From Acridotheres tristis (taxonomy: Eukaryota > Chordata > Aves > Passeriformes > Sturnidae), in NCBI GenBank assembly GCA_037013685.1, contig CM072895.1:9584463-9648462 (forward strand): 64,000 bases of DNA, in the 5' to 3' direction. The translations under genes and the position numbers were made by a program. Positions 44,820 through 56,200 of the stretch are shown here, piece by piece. Position 1 is the first letter of the stretch, and every line of letters starts with the position of its first letter. The notes under the pieces are model-generated. The model saw only the letters and a program-made list of their open reading frames with translations, made no database searches and was not told where the DNA came from.

Positions 44820-45599
44820 CAAACTACCTACTAAAGAAACACTCTGAAGAAAATGTGTTGCTTGCTTGAACCCTCTATTTCTGCATTAATAACTGGCAAC
44901 TCTCTCCTTTGCCCACATGAGCTGGGTCAGGTTTGGCTTGGACTTGAGACATTTAGGCTCTTTCCAGATAAGCCTATAAAGGTGATGGGGAGAGGCTTAT
45001 GAAGGTGGCAGGGAAAGGCTGGGGAAGGTGATGGGAGAAAGCTTATGAGGTGTTTGGGGCTGTGTGGGTCCTGAGATCCCACTGGATGGGAAGCAGCTGG
45101 CAGCTTCAAGGAAAGCTCTCCAGCCACAGAAGCAGAGCTGAAGCCATCACGAGTAGAGATCACTGCAGATCACAGGTGAAGCCAGAAGGGAGGTCCCCAA
45201 AGGACATGTCAGAGTGATCTGGTGTATGCAGAGCTGCCCACTTGCTGTGGGACTTGAGGAAAAGCCATGGGAGAACTTTTTCCACCCTGTGCTGCTACCG
45301 CCCACAGAGCTGCAGGTAGAGCTAAGGGGACAAGTGGGGATGGAACATCCCTGTGGCACAAACCAGGGAGAGCTTCATCCTGCAAAGGGGAAGATTTTCA
45401 GCCTGAATAAATGCAAAGCCCCCTATTCTGCCTGGCACAGTAGGTTTCCCTGAGACTCAGCCCATGCCTTACCGAAGGACCTTTTCCAATCCGCGAGCTG
45501 ACAGATCCCAGAGCAGAAGGCAGGACTGTTTGTTTAGACCTATGTGGGTTAGGCAGCTCAGACTTTATTCTTGCACTTTGATAGGTTCCTAAATGAAAA

Positions 45600-46510
45600 T
45601 CCAATAATATTTTAAGCAGAACGAGTTCCCATGAAAGTCATTTCTAAATCGCCTGGCTCATCCTACCTGTCGGCTGGATTCTCCATCCCCACTGGCCTAA
45701 GCCTGGCGTAACCTCACTGCTGCCAGCACTTTACTCCAGGAGCTGAGTCTGGCCCTGCTGCAGAGAGCAGCGCTGCTGCTGCCTTTAATGAACATGTAAA
45801 TAGACAGGAGGCTTCGGAGCAGAGCGACCCTGCAGTCAGGAAGTTCTCCAAAGCAGCTCGGGAGAAATAATACTTTATTCCTGGCGGTGCAAATAACTGA
45901 TAGGGACTGGCTAAGAAGGGTTCATGCAAATACTCCTGAATTAAGCTCCGTCTGAAGTTAGAAAGGAAAGATGATAAACACACCCGGCTTTAAAACTGCA
46001 AAATATGCTTTGCAGGCATGAAACTGGAGGAGTAACAAAACTATCTGACATCACATTTAACAGCAAAGCATTTCTTATTCTCAGAGATGCAGTTACCTAA
46101 ACTAGAGTCCCACTAAAGAGTCCTACCTATTATTTACATTTCCAAATCTTAAAACCATTAACAAAAGACCCTTAATTCAATTACTTTCCCTGAGAGCCGA
46201 TGTTATTACATTAATGTCGTGAAGGCGAGTTTTGGCTCTGGTTTTCTCTTTTTTTTTTTCTTTCTTTAAATTCATTCCTCTTTTCTCCACGCCGAGTGCC
46301 TCCCCACCACCTCCCCATCTTTCTCTCCCCCGATGTCATTGTGTAGAACTAATGGGGTAAACTGAAATGGTATCTGTCCTCATTGACAGGTTTATGAGAA
46401 TTTAATAAAGCGTGGCGCGGATAAAATGAGATATTACAAGGCCACACAAAGCTGATTGACTTCTCCACGTCAGCATTTTTATTTGGTTATCTATTTATTT
46501 ATTTATTTTC
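45600..46510. promoter_or_regulatory. Large candidate enhancer region
   Basis: About 900 bp of non-repetitive DNA contains a perfect POU octamer ATGCAAAT at 45924-45931, AATTCAATTAC, ATTACATTAATG, and the block TTTATGAGAATTTAATAAAGC followed by CGCGGATAAAATGAG near 46,392-46,428. It ends in a short (TTTA)n run near 46,490. The scale and texture fit a conserved vertebrate enhancer. The distance to both genes leaves the target open, with DMBX1 the likelier one. Confidence 0.33.
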
Positions 46511-47300
46511 AGCACAGGAGTGATCTTACCAGTCCTTTAGTGATGCTGGACCGGGAGAGATGAGAGGGGAAGGGAAGATGCAGGCAATGGGAGGGACTGA
46601 TCAATGCACTGAGGTGTTTGCTGTGAGCACGAGCCATGATGCCCAGAGCTTTCCAATGGCTCTGGGAAGATGACACAGATGGCAGGAGTCACCAAGGGCC
46701 TCCCCACCACTGCCAGTGCACATCTCTGCCCCTCGAGCCTCCATGGTGATGGGGTGAACTCACCAAAACCAGCTTGGCACGGGGGTCCCACCACTGCTCC
46801 ATCAGGGGTGTGAACCTGGGACCAGCTGCTGGTTGTACAGACCCTGCAGAGACACTCAGCACAGATGGGGCAGGGGCTGCACTCCTGCTGTGCACTGTGT
46901 GTCCCCGCAGAGGTGACATCTGTGGTGATGCTCAAATGGACCCCACAGACCACCTGAGGACACACCTTAGACCACAGGGATGTTTGCACTGATCAACACA
47001 GAGCAATTCCAACTTTCAATAGGGCCCAGGAGGTCATCACAAAAATGCTACTGGCCACATCCCTCCAGCTCCTGCCCTGTGCCTCAGTTTCCCCTCCTGT
47101 CCAATACCTACCTTGCTTTTGTAAATGTAAATAGAGGGTCAACGTGGGGGGGCTGCACAGATGAAACCTTCCCCCTGGGAAAGTCAGTGTGTATATCTAA
47201 AGTGTGTTAGCTTCCATCCCACGGCGAATAGGGAGATGGAAATTTGGGCTGTGCTGTAACTGGCTGGCTGTCTCCCTCTCCTGGCTGTTCAGAAAGTAGG
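46511..47300. other. Intergenic, nothing coding recognised
   Basis: No exon is recognised. It includes a MIR-like fragment at about 47,078-47,122. Confidence 0.4.
47078..47122 (+). repeat. MIR-like 3' fragment
   Basis: TGTGCCTCAGTTTCCCCTCC followed by CAATACCTACCTTG matches the familiar MIR 3' phrase (CCTCAGTTTCCCCATCTG...ATACCTACCT). It is short and diverged. Confidence 0.42.
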
Positions 47301-47305
47301 GATCT

Positions 47306-47462
47306 CAAAAAGGAAAGAGAGAAGCGAGAGAAAGAGAAAGAGAAGCAGAAACAGGGAAATTAAGAGGGAAATTAAGAGGGAAATTAAGAGGAAGAGGGAA
47401 ATTAAAAAAAGAAAAGGAAGAGGAAAAGGAAGAGGAAAAGGAAAAAACAACAAAAAAGGAAG
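47306..47462 (+). repeat. Polypurine tract with internal 13-bp repeats
   Basis: About 155 bp is almost entirely A and G on the + strand. It includes GAGAAAGAGAAAGAG, several direct copies of GGGAAATTAAGA (about 47,353-47,403) and alternating GGAAGAGGAAAA. The opposite strand gives false Phe/Leu/Ser-rich open frames. Such tracts can adopt triplex (H-DNA) structure. Confidence 0.9.
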
Positions 47463-47759
47463 CCTCGGTGTGTGTGTACTTTTTTTGCCAGGCAAGCAAA
47501 CCTACAATGGCAGTGGCCAAGGAGGTTTGGATTCAGCCCAGTCATTCAGGACTTAGGACCCTGCTATGGCTCAGGACCCCATTTGAATCCACACTCCACA
47601 CTACAGAATAACATCAATTTTGGGGAAGACAGTCAGGTTTAAACTTGGACCAGCCCCTGTTAGCCTCAAAACTTGGGCCATGGGGCTTCAAAATGCAAAT
47701 AATATCAAGTGTTTCCCCTTCTCTGCAATGAGAGGGTGGAGATGCCTTTGCTCATTCAA

Positions 47760-47945
47760 TTCATTCCGGTGCCAAGCACTGGAACAGGCTGCCCAGGGAA
47801 GTGGCTATGTCACAAAAACTGGAGATACTTAAGAGCTGTGCAGATGTGGCACTTAGGGATGTGGTTTAGTCGTGTGCTTGGCTGTGCTGGGTTAAGGCTT
47901 GGAGTCAGTGACACCAGAGGTCCTTTCCAACCCAAAAGATTCGGT
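47760..47945 (+). mobile_element. CR1 LINE 3' fragment
   Basis: CAAGCACTGGAACAGGCTGC, CCAGGGAAGTGGCTATGTC, GCAGATGTGGCACTTAGGG, ATGTGGTTTAGTCG and GGTCCTTTCCAACCC match the CR1-F-type 3' region in order and orientation. The copy is 5'-truncated. Confidence 0.85.
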
Positions 47946-49224
47946 GGCTCTCCTCGAAAGGGCAGGCAGCCTGCCAGACCTGAGGCATGGTCCTGGCCAC
48001 GGCAACAAATCCTGGCAGCAGCAAAGCTGACAATTTGCAGGATCACATTCTGCTGGGATGCAAAAACAACGTGGTCCCAATGGATCAACAGCAGAACTCC
48101 CAGCACTTTATAAGAGCATTTAAACCCACCTGAAATCAAAGGGCTGCTCCCCACAAAAGCTCGGGATGCCTCATCATCCAAATAGCCCGAAAAGAGCTTT
48201 CTGCTTCCTGCAATACTCCAAGTTCAGAGCACGTTAACACAGGGTTTAGGGTGCAGAAACCTCCGCGAGATTCCTGCCAGGCCAGCAGCTCAATCCTGCT
48301 CTCTGGTGGCTGCACCCGAAAGGCCAAATCATCCAGCAGCGATTTCTCCTGGGTGCTCCAAGCAATGCTCACCTGGTGTTCCACCTGCGCTGCAAACGCT
48401 CTTTGCCTTCTTTTCATTTAGCTCAAGGCTGGGCTCGGAAGGCAGCTGTGCACAAGGAGATGGAGATCACGGAAGGTTTTATTTCCCTGCTTGAGCAGAG
48501 CATGGGTCCCTCACTGCCTGGGCTTTGTAAAGGGGCTGGAACCATCACACTTCTTTTAAAAACCCTTCCAAAGCCATGGAAAGCTTCATGCTGCTCGGCA
48601 CGCATTGCCCACAGTCCCTGCAACACCTTTTCCTGCAGACATTCTCCACAGTATCATCTCCCTTGAAGGGCCACAGGGTGGAGAGCAAGCTGGGGAGAAT
48701 TTCTTCTGCATTTCTTCACCCCACCTCTGCTGAGACGTGTCCATGCTCCCAGCCCCAAAAACAGCAGCAGCACACTGGGCTGTCCCAAAGCACATGGCAT
48801 GAGCAGATGTCCTTTGGGGACAACACCTCTACCCTTCCCACCATCACCATCAGTCTCTCAGGGCTGAGCAGTGAGTGCCTAGGACCCCAGGATTGATTTT
48901 ATCAACTGATCACACCATGAAGCAGCATCCTACAAAGACAGGACTCATCCCTTGATATTCTGAGGAGCATTTAATCATCTTTTTCCATACTGGCTTTGCC
49001 CTATCAAGTTTTAAACAGAGATTACCCCCATTCTTCACTCTGTAATGCATGATAAAGAAAAAGGATGTGTGAAACTTGTCCCCCTGCTCACCAGCTTTTC
49101 TGCCCTGGCTCTGCTCTCCCCTGCCCGAGCTGCTCAGTGTGTAAGTATATGTAAATGTGTGGCAATACACACAACACCCCCATCTCCTGCTCTCCTCCTC
49201 CGAGCAGACAGAGTAATTACAGTG
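47946..49224. other. Intergenic, nothing coding recognised
   Basis: Mixed, moderately GC-rich sequence. No exon with a family signature is found on either strand. Confidence 0.4.
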
Positions 49225-49425
49225 CAGCAGTGCCAGCACGAGGCATTTCTGCTGATGAATGCACTCAATCTAAGCACAGTTTTATGTATCATTAATTCCT
49301 TTAGCGTTCAAAAAATAACTTTTTTGATGGCAGATAATACTGTAATCACTCATGATTGCCAATAAAATTATCTTCATTGAGCTGTGTAAAACAACTACAG
49401 GAGTAATTTTACCCACTTAAAAGTC
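49225..49425. promoter_or_regulatory. Candidate conserved AT-rich element
   Basis: TGATGAATGCACTCAATC, TATCATTAATTCC, GATAATACTGTAATCACTC and GGAGTAATTTTACCC are packed into 200 bp of non-repetitive DNA. The pattern suits a developmental enhancer. Conservation is not testable here. Confidence 0.3.
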
Positions 49426-49569
49426 TTCCTTTTTTTTTCGTATTTATTTTTTAATGCAAAGCTGTTTGGCCTCAGATTCCTGTAACACAGACACTGTTAG
49501 AAGTAAGTCCCTACTCCCTCATTTATATAGAAAGGAGCTTTTCAGAGGCTGTTGCTTAAGGTGCCTTCA

Positions 49570-49632
49570 GCAGTATCAGGAATCTCCCAGGGGGTCCCTT
49601 CCACCCTAGGGACCCCTCTATTATGATTCTTC
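49570..49632 (+). mobile_element. Possible CR1 3'-terminal remnant
   Basis: GGGTCCCTTCCACCCTAGG followed within a few bases by TATTATGATTCTT resembles the CR1 terminus (GGTCCCTTCCAACCC...TTCTATGATTCT). It is very short, so the call is weak. Confidence 0.35.
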
Positions 49633-52600
49633 GGCTTTTCCTTCAAGCTACCATGCAACAGCTGCTACGTACACAAGGAGCAAGAGAGTTTGTAAAAATG
49701 CAAGTTGCACTTGCAAGTCATGGTCCTCTCCTAGGACAGCTCCTCCTCCACTCTGCTGGTGGAGAAAATGTGTGATTACTTCCTAATCTGCTTTAGAACA
49801 GAGTCCACAAAGCTGGCAACGAACCATGTGCTCAAACTGATTATGGTAGCTCACTCACTTCAGCTTGAAGCAGATTTGGGAGCAACCAGCCCTCACACTG
49901 ACAGAGCTCTGGGGCACAGGCAGTGAGGAGGACAAGCACCTTTTTGAGGCTGAAGTGACTACAAAGCGAACAATAAAAGCATCACTGAGTGAGCAACTTG
50001 GTTGAAACATGCAGTTTTCTTGCAGGGACAAAAGAAATTACTTCCACGTGGCACTGCTCTTGCCCAAGCTGCTGAACAACCTTCTTGCAGGGGTTAAACT
50101 CCAGCTCTGAGTGGAGCTGCTTCACTTTCTTGCACATCATGTTGATTAACTCCACTAGAGAGTCAGGAACCTACAAGGAGAGGAGAAATGAAGCAAGAAG
50201 GCCTGCTGGCTGTTGTAAATGTAGTTTGGATCTTCTTCCAGAGAGCCAGATCCCAGGAAGCAGGTGACTGGCAATTGGAGGCAGGAGCAGGTTGTTAATT
50301 TCTGGAAAACAGTCTAAAAGCAGCAGAGTGAAATAGAGAAACAAAAGTGTAAAATTCCTGGGTGAATAGCAAACAATTTCTTATTTCCTCCTTGGAAATA
50401 AGAGGAGTAAATTAAATCAGCTGTGGGAGGCCAACAGGAGATGCTGCTTCCCTACAGCACACAGATAAACCATGGATCTCCCTGCTCCAGAATGCTGGGA
50501 GTGCCAGAATTGGATTGCTTCACACAAGAAATATCTGTGTGAGCACACAGCTGTTAGTCACTCCAACCTAACCTCTGGCTTAAGGAGCCACAGCATTCTT
50601 GATGCCAGGAGACAGTACTAAGGAAAACACCACTGTGTGTTTGCCATGCTCTTGGCACAGCTCTGGTGTCAGATGAACAGGAACTAGCTGGTCCTTCAGC
50701 CCCAGCCAGTCTGGCTGACCATGTGTGATTTGTCACAGATTGAAGAAGATGACAACTTTGTGCCCCTCCTTTGGTAACTGCAAGTCACAGCTCTGTGGAC
50801 ACAAGGAGGTATATGAGCAATAAGGAAAGAAGCTTCCCAGATCCAGCAGATCCTTTGGTCCTCCCTTAGCCACAAGCTCCAGCCCTGCCAGGCAGTGGAG
50901 GAGGAGTAAGAGTAGGACCAGTCCTCAATTCCAGCACTCCAAGCCCCATTAGCAGTAGCATATGGGCAGCCCTATGGACACAACAGCAGAAAGGTGCTGC
51001 AAGGAGACACCAGTGTCCCAAAGGGACATCAGGGTGTCACTTGGCCCACGAGCCAGCAGCTGGCCATCACCCCAGGCCATGGGGAACAGAACCAGATCCA
51101 TTTTACCTCACTTAGCTAGTCCCAGGCACATTGTCCTGGGCAGGGCATTACCACCACGTGTGTCTGCTGGAGCTCCCTGTCCTCTGCCCTGTGCCATCCA
51201 CTGGCCCATCTCTGCTGGCAGCTGGGTCACAGCACAGACCTGCTGTGTTTTGGGATTTCCCACGCCCTGAGTCATCCTCCTGGACCTGGCTGACCTCAGC
51301 AGAGACCCAAGCCTTACCACTGTCCTGACTGATGCTTCAACCCCACTTATTCACCCCCCACATATTTCTTCAGGAAAGGGGAGGAGAGTCTCCTGCAGCA
51401 GCTCCTGGAGGCACAGGTGCTCCAGGTATAACTCTTTTGTTTTGTTTTCTTCCCTTCCACAAACTGACCTGCAGAAGTCGAAAATTGTTCCTGCATGAGA
51501 GACTTCAAGCAGGATTTAAATTAGAGAGAAGAAGGCTGGAGAAGTAATTTTGTCTTCCACAAGAACTAGCTTTAACTTCTGTTTCTCCAAAGTTCCCCAC
51601 CTTTCTTGTTCTCATATTGAAAGACCTCAGTGCACATGGTTTTACAGCCTGCAAGGGAATAGTCCCATTTTAGCATTGTGCTGCCATGGGGTGAGATCAG
51701 TGCAGGAGCCTGAAGACTCTAGGGTGAGAAAGAAGGAAAGGGGAGATAGGGATCACAGACATCCTGTGCTCTGCAGCCTTGAGCTGATTACATCCTCCTG
51801 ACTCATGGGAAGGGCTCTCCTGCCAATCCACCCCTCTCTCCTGAGCCGACTGTAATGCCCTTGGCAGTTTGCAATCTTATAACCCTCTGAGCCCCATGGT
51901 CTGAAAAAGGGCAGGGAGGGGGAAGGAAAAAAAGAAGTTAAAGAAAAAGAAACTGCTGGGAAACCCGCTGTTCTTGCATGTGATTTCCTTGACGCAGGAG
52001 ATAATGGGCAGCTGCATATCCTCAGAGCAAGAAGGCCATGAAGTTCATGAGGACAGAGTACTTTCGAGGCTTCAGTACCCTTCCAGCAAAGAGCCCCAGG
52101 ACAGGGAGTGCGTCCAGCACACCCCAGGACATTGTGGATGCACAGCACAGCAGCTCCCTCCGAGGGTGCCAGGCTCTGGCACGAGTGGCTGCCAGAGGAG
52201 CCCTGAGGTCCTGAACACTGAAAGAAATAAAGCCAGTGGTCTGAGCAATAATACCAGGAAAATCGAGTCTGGGTGCATCTAACTCCACCACAGTTTCTGG
52301 CTCAGCATCTGCCCAGGGTGCCTTATCCTGCTGGGAAGTGAGAAAACATCCCCGATTCTTCCCAACAGGTTTTTCACAACCCTAGGGGCAGCATTTATAC
52401 TAGATAGCTTGAAATATTTTCTGACAGACTTTTGGAAGTCGTGGGCAATTTTTTTTTTTTAAAAAAAGACAGACATTGTGGGGCTGGTGATGAAGAAATT
52501 ATTTTGGAGTTTCCCTCACCACGGAGTGCAAGGCTGCAGAAAGCAGGGATGCCAGATACCGCTGTTAGAAGCCGCGGCACTCTGCACAACCCATGCTCTG

Positions 52601-52849
52601 CCAGCGACAAGTGAACTCCGCTGGGCACAGCCTGCGGCACTTATTGTTTCTTTTTCCCACACAGCCGCTTGGCTCCAGGAAACGCAGAACAGTCGGGTAC
52701 CTTTGGGACTCCCCTCTGTGCTACCTTCGTCCTCCAAGCCATCACTGTTCCCAGAGGGGCTGAAAAACGACGGAGAGACCAGAACTCCTCTGAGCGAACG
52801 GAAAAACCAATAAACCTTATCAGACAGAGACCACCCAGCACAGGGAGGG
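49633..52849. other. Intergenic, 5' flank of FAAH
   Basis: No gene is recognised. The sequence becomes progressively GC-rich towards the FAAH island from about 52.5 kb. Confidence 0.4.
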
Positions 52850-53290
52850 GCGAGCTGTCCTCCAGCAGCTTTTCCTCCTCCCGAACCTCCCCCTCCCTGC
52901 CCGCACGGCAGCAAACCGGTTAAATCCCTGTCCGGCTCGGAATCCCGCCCAGGTTTTGGCTCGCTCTCCCCACGGGCGGGTGCCCTTGGCCGGCCGGCCG
53001 GGGCGGAGCGCGGTGCGGGCGGCTCGGTGCCGCTGCCGCCAGTGCCGGTACCGGTGCCGGTGCCGGTGCCGCAGCCTCGCCATGCGGGTGCCGCTGCCAG
53101 CCCTGCTGGGCGGCTCGGCGCTGCTGCTGCTGCTGCTGCGATGGCGGCGGCGCCGGGCGCTCTGGAGGAAGGTGGCGGCGGCGCAGGAGCGGCAGGAGCG
53201 CAGCCTGGTGCGGATGGAGGCGGCGACGCAGCGCTTTCGGGAGCAGGTGAGCAGCCCGCTGCATCCCCGCAGGGAGCTCCTCACCTGGGC
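52850..53290 (+). promoter_or_regulatory. FAAH: FAAH CpG-island promoter
   Basis: The FAAH start region is a compact CpG island without a TATA box. It contains an SP1-type GGGCGG at 53001-53006 and a CGGCCGGCCGG run just before it. A tandem GGTGCC/GGTACC hexamer run at about 53,044-53,070 lies just upstream of the ATG, probably within the 5'UTR. The start site is probably between about 52,990 and 53,050, as inferred from the position of the GC boxes. Confidence 0.6.
53082..53246 (+). CDS. FAAH: FAAH coding exon 1
   Basis: Residues 1-55: a hydrophobic anchor (LLGGSALLLLLL) is followed by basic RWRRRRALWRK, predicting a cytosolic C-terminal side. The donor is GAGCAG|GTGAGC. A (CTG)n leucine run encodes the anchor. 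Confidence 0.92.
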
Positions 53291-56200
53291 CCCATGGCCA
53301 GGGGCAGCCCGGTTGTCAGGTGCTCTCCCGGCTCTTTATATGGACCACGGGGATTTAGTGTTGTTTTTTTCCTTTTCTAAGTCAGTGTGTGTGTGTACCC
53401 GTCAGCATCGCGGCGATCGGAGCTGTCACAGGGATGGGGAGGAAGGCGCTGTTTGGGGCAGCGGGAGGTAACCCGTTATCCCAGTTACAGTCACGGCGAG
53501 GAGGGGGAAATCCCTGTGTGAAAGCTCCCCGTCGCTGTGGTGGGAGGCTGAGGCTGGCTGAGGAGGCAGCAGGAAGAGGCGACATGCGATGTGTTATCGG
53601 CAGAGGCCAAAGTGCAGCCGCAGCTGCAGGCAGGGATGCGATGGTGCCCCGCGGTCCCTGCAGGCAGCCCGGCCTCGGGCTGGAGCAAAGCTGCTCAAGT
53701 TCAGAGTCCAGTGGTGTTTAATACATTTTTCCTGATGTTTGGTAGGTGGTGAAGAAACCTCTGCTGACCCAAAAATTACCAGCCCAGGGGCTCCCTGTTT
53801 TTTGCACTTCTCTGTGCAAAAATATCTTAGAGTGCTAGGAGAATAGCTGGCTCCTGGTTCATTCCTTGATGGAAAAATTTCTATAAACATGATGCCAACT
53901 CCTACTGTAGTTCAGCAAGAGCATTGCACTAAGCTGTTCCCCCAGGCCTGGCCATGATCTGCCTGAACAAGGCTATGAAAGGCTTTATTTTAATTAGTAG
54001 GTGCTTGGTGAGACTGGTATGAACAGGAAGAAAGGCTGAGAAAGCTGGTGCTAGTACTGGCCCTGAGGGTTTCACACCGTGCTCACAGGTGTCAGATAGA
54101 GCCAGATGTGGTCGTGAGGCAGATATCACCTTCAGTGACTAAATGGCAGATATTTTTGGGGTGAGTTACAGAGGGGACCAAGGAGAAAGGAGGAACCTAT
54201 CAGCTGAAGTATAATTGTGACATTGCTTGTTCAACCTTTCTCTTAGCATCCTTCTGTGAAGCCAGTCTCCATCCTCTCTCTGCCTTTGCCAGAGCTCTCC
54301 AAGAAACTCCGAGATGGCTCCCTGCCTCCAGACCATGTCTTCTATGCCTATGTGGGCAAGGTGAGGAGCAAGGGTGGCAGGGCAGCATCTCACCCACCGT
54401 GGGGGCTGGCTTTTTTGGGGAGGAATACAACACAAGGTTCAAACCTGCCTCGAATGCTGCAGAGCTGTCACTGCTCACTAACCAGTGGTGGGTCCTTCTG
54501 TGAGTGGTTATGGCATCTGGCTGCCATAGCTCTCAGCGTGGTTTGGAGGAAAAAGGAGCAGCAAGCAACATCTGCAGAGCCCATGCCTCCTTGGGAGAGC
54601 CCACACCTTCCCTAGGGCAGGTATACCTATAGGGAAGTTGCAGAGGGCTGCTGTTGTCTCCCCTCCATCTCCAAATGGTTTGCTAAACCTCAAAAAGTCA
54701 GTGTTCGTGTTCATTCTCTACTTTTGCCCTAGTGTTCTGGTCCCTTCCTGGGTTCCCTCTTTGGGACTATCATTTATGCCACTCCAGAAGCTCAAACAAG
54801 AGAACAGTCTGTGGTATTCATCTGAGCTGAGTGCCTCCCTTCATCACACACAAGCTGGCACTTTGGCTCTGCTGTGTCCATTTTAGACTTTGGCTTGAAA
54901 AGTAGCAGGAAGGCCCTGATACCAACTGTGCAGATGAGGAGGAGGAAAAGGGGGAAGAGGCAGGTGTCCTTTGCAGAACAGAGGTCATTGTGCAGCACCA
55001 TGGGCAGTGGCTCACCTGTGGCCTTGTCCTGCTTTCCCCAAGGCCCTCCAAATTGCCACAGAAACCAACTGCATCACGGAGTTTCTGCAGGAAAGCGAGA
55101 GCCAGCTCCGCAAAGTGAAGCTGATGGAGAAGCAAGGTCTGCTCTATGGAGTGCCTGTCAGCATCAAAGACTCCATTGACTGCCAGGTACCACCAGCACA
55201 ATTCCCCATGTATCCTGAAATCCCTGTGGGTTGAAGTTTGGGAGGGGGGAGCTTTGACCTCAGCACCTGGCTTGACTTTGTCATAGCTCCTGTGGAATGG
55301 GCTGCCTGGACAGGAAAAGGGCTTTGCTGCCTGTTTGCCATGGGAGCCAACAGAGAAGTGTGCTCAGATCTGCCATTGACACACCTTTAACGTGTGTGTG
55401 ATGGCTGGGCTGCTGGAGGTGCATGTATGCACTAAAATGTGTAGATAAAAGTATAGGGGCAAGGAGAATTGCAGTCCTCCATCTGAAAATCTCATTGTCG
55501 TCTGTTTTCAGGGTCATGATTCCACGTTGGGGTTCATAAAACACCTCCAGAAACCTGCAGCAGAGGACAGCGTGGTGGTGCAGGTGCTCAAGAGACAGGG
55601 GGCAATTCCATTTGTCAAAACCAATGTTCCCCAGTCCCTCATCAGGTAGGTGGGTGCTCTGTTCCCTCAGCAGCATAGCAGCAGTGCTCTCTTCCTCCTC
55701 TCAGCTGAGGGTTTCTATCTGGTCTCATTCTCATTTCTCACTTCTTTTTATGTAACACCTGGTCTCCATTCTTTGTGTCTATACATTTCACTTTAAAAAG
55801 TAAACATGTTTACACTGAGGATAAAAATGATCTCTAGTTCCACATGAAATCAAGAAGCAGAAGAGGAGGAGGAGGAGAGGAGAGAAACTGTTTTTATCTT
55901 TTTTTTAAATTAACCTCTCAGAGATGCTCCTATTAACCGTAAAATGCAAGCACATATTCATGGAAGGGGAAGCTAGTTAAACTAATGGCCTTAAATTATT
56001 CTGCCCCCAAACCTCCTGCTCTATCTGGCAAGACAACTCTTGGTGTCATTGATATGTGGTGAGCTCAGGTGGGATCTGCTGTACAGCCACCCTTCTAAAT
56101 GTCTTTTCATCCTGCCAAGTGAGCTCTGGCAAAGCTCCTCTGTGGGTGACTATTGCGCAAGCCCTATGCCTTCCTTAAGGTGATGTGGCAATGGCTGATC

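Noticed and set aside
23411..52850. Search for a kinocilin (KNCN) gene next to DMBX1, as in human
   Set aside because: No exon resembling the small two-pass membrane protein was recognised on either strand.
52956..53081. In-frame open extension upstream of the FAAH ATG
   Set aside because: The frame is open for about 42 codons but contains no ATG, and the extension is a low-complexity Arg/Cys/Pro-rich translation of the GC-rich leader.
52820..53284. Arg/His-rich open frame antisense to FAAH exon 1
   Set aside because: It is a shadow of the FAAH CpG island on the opposite strand.
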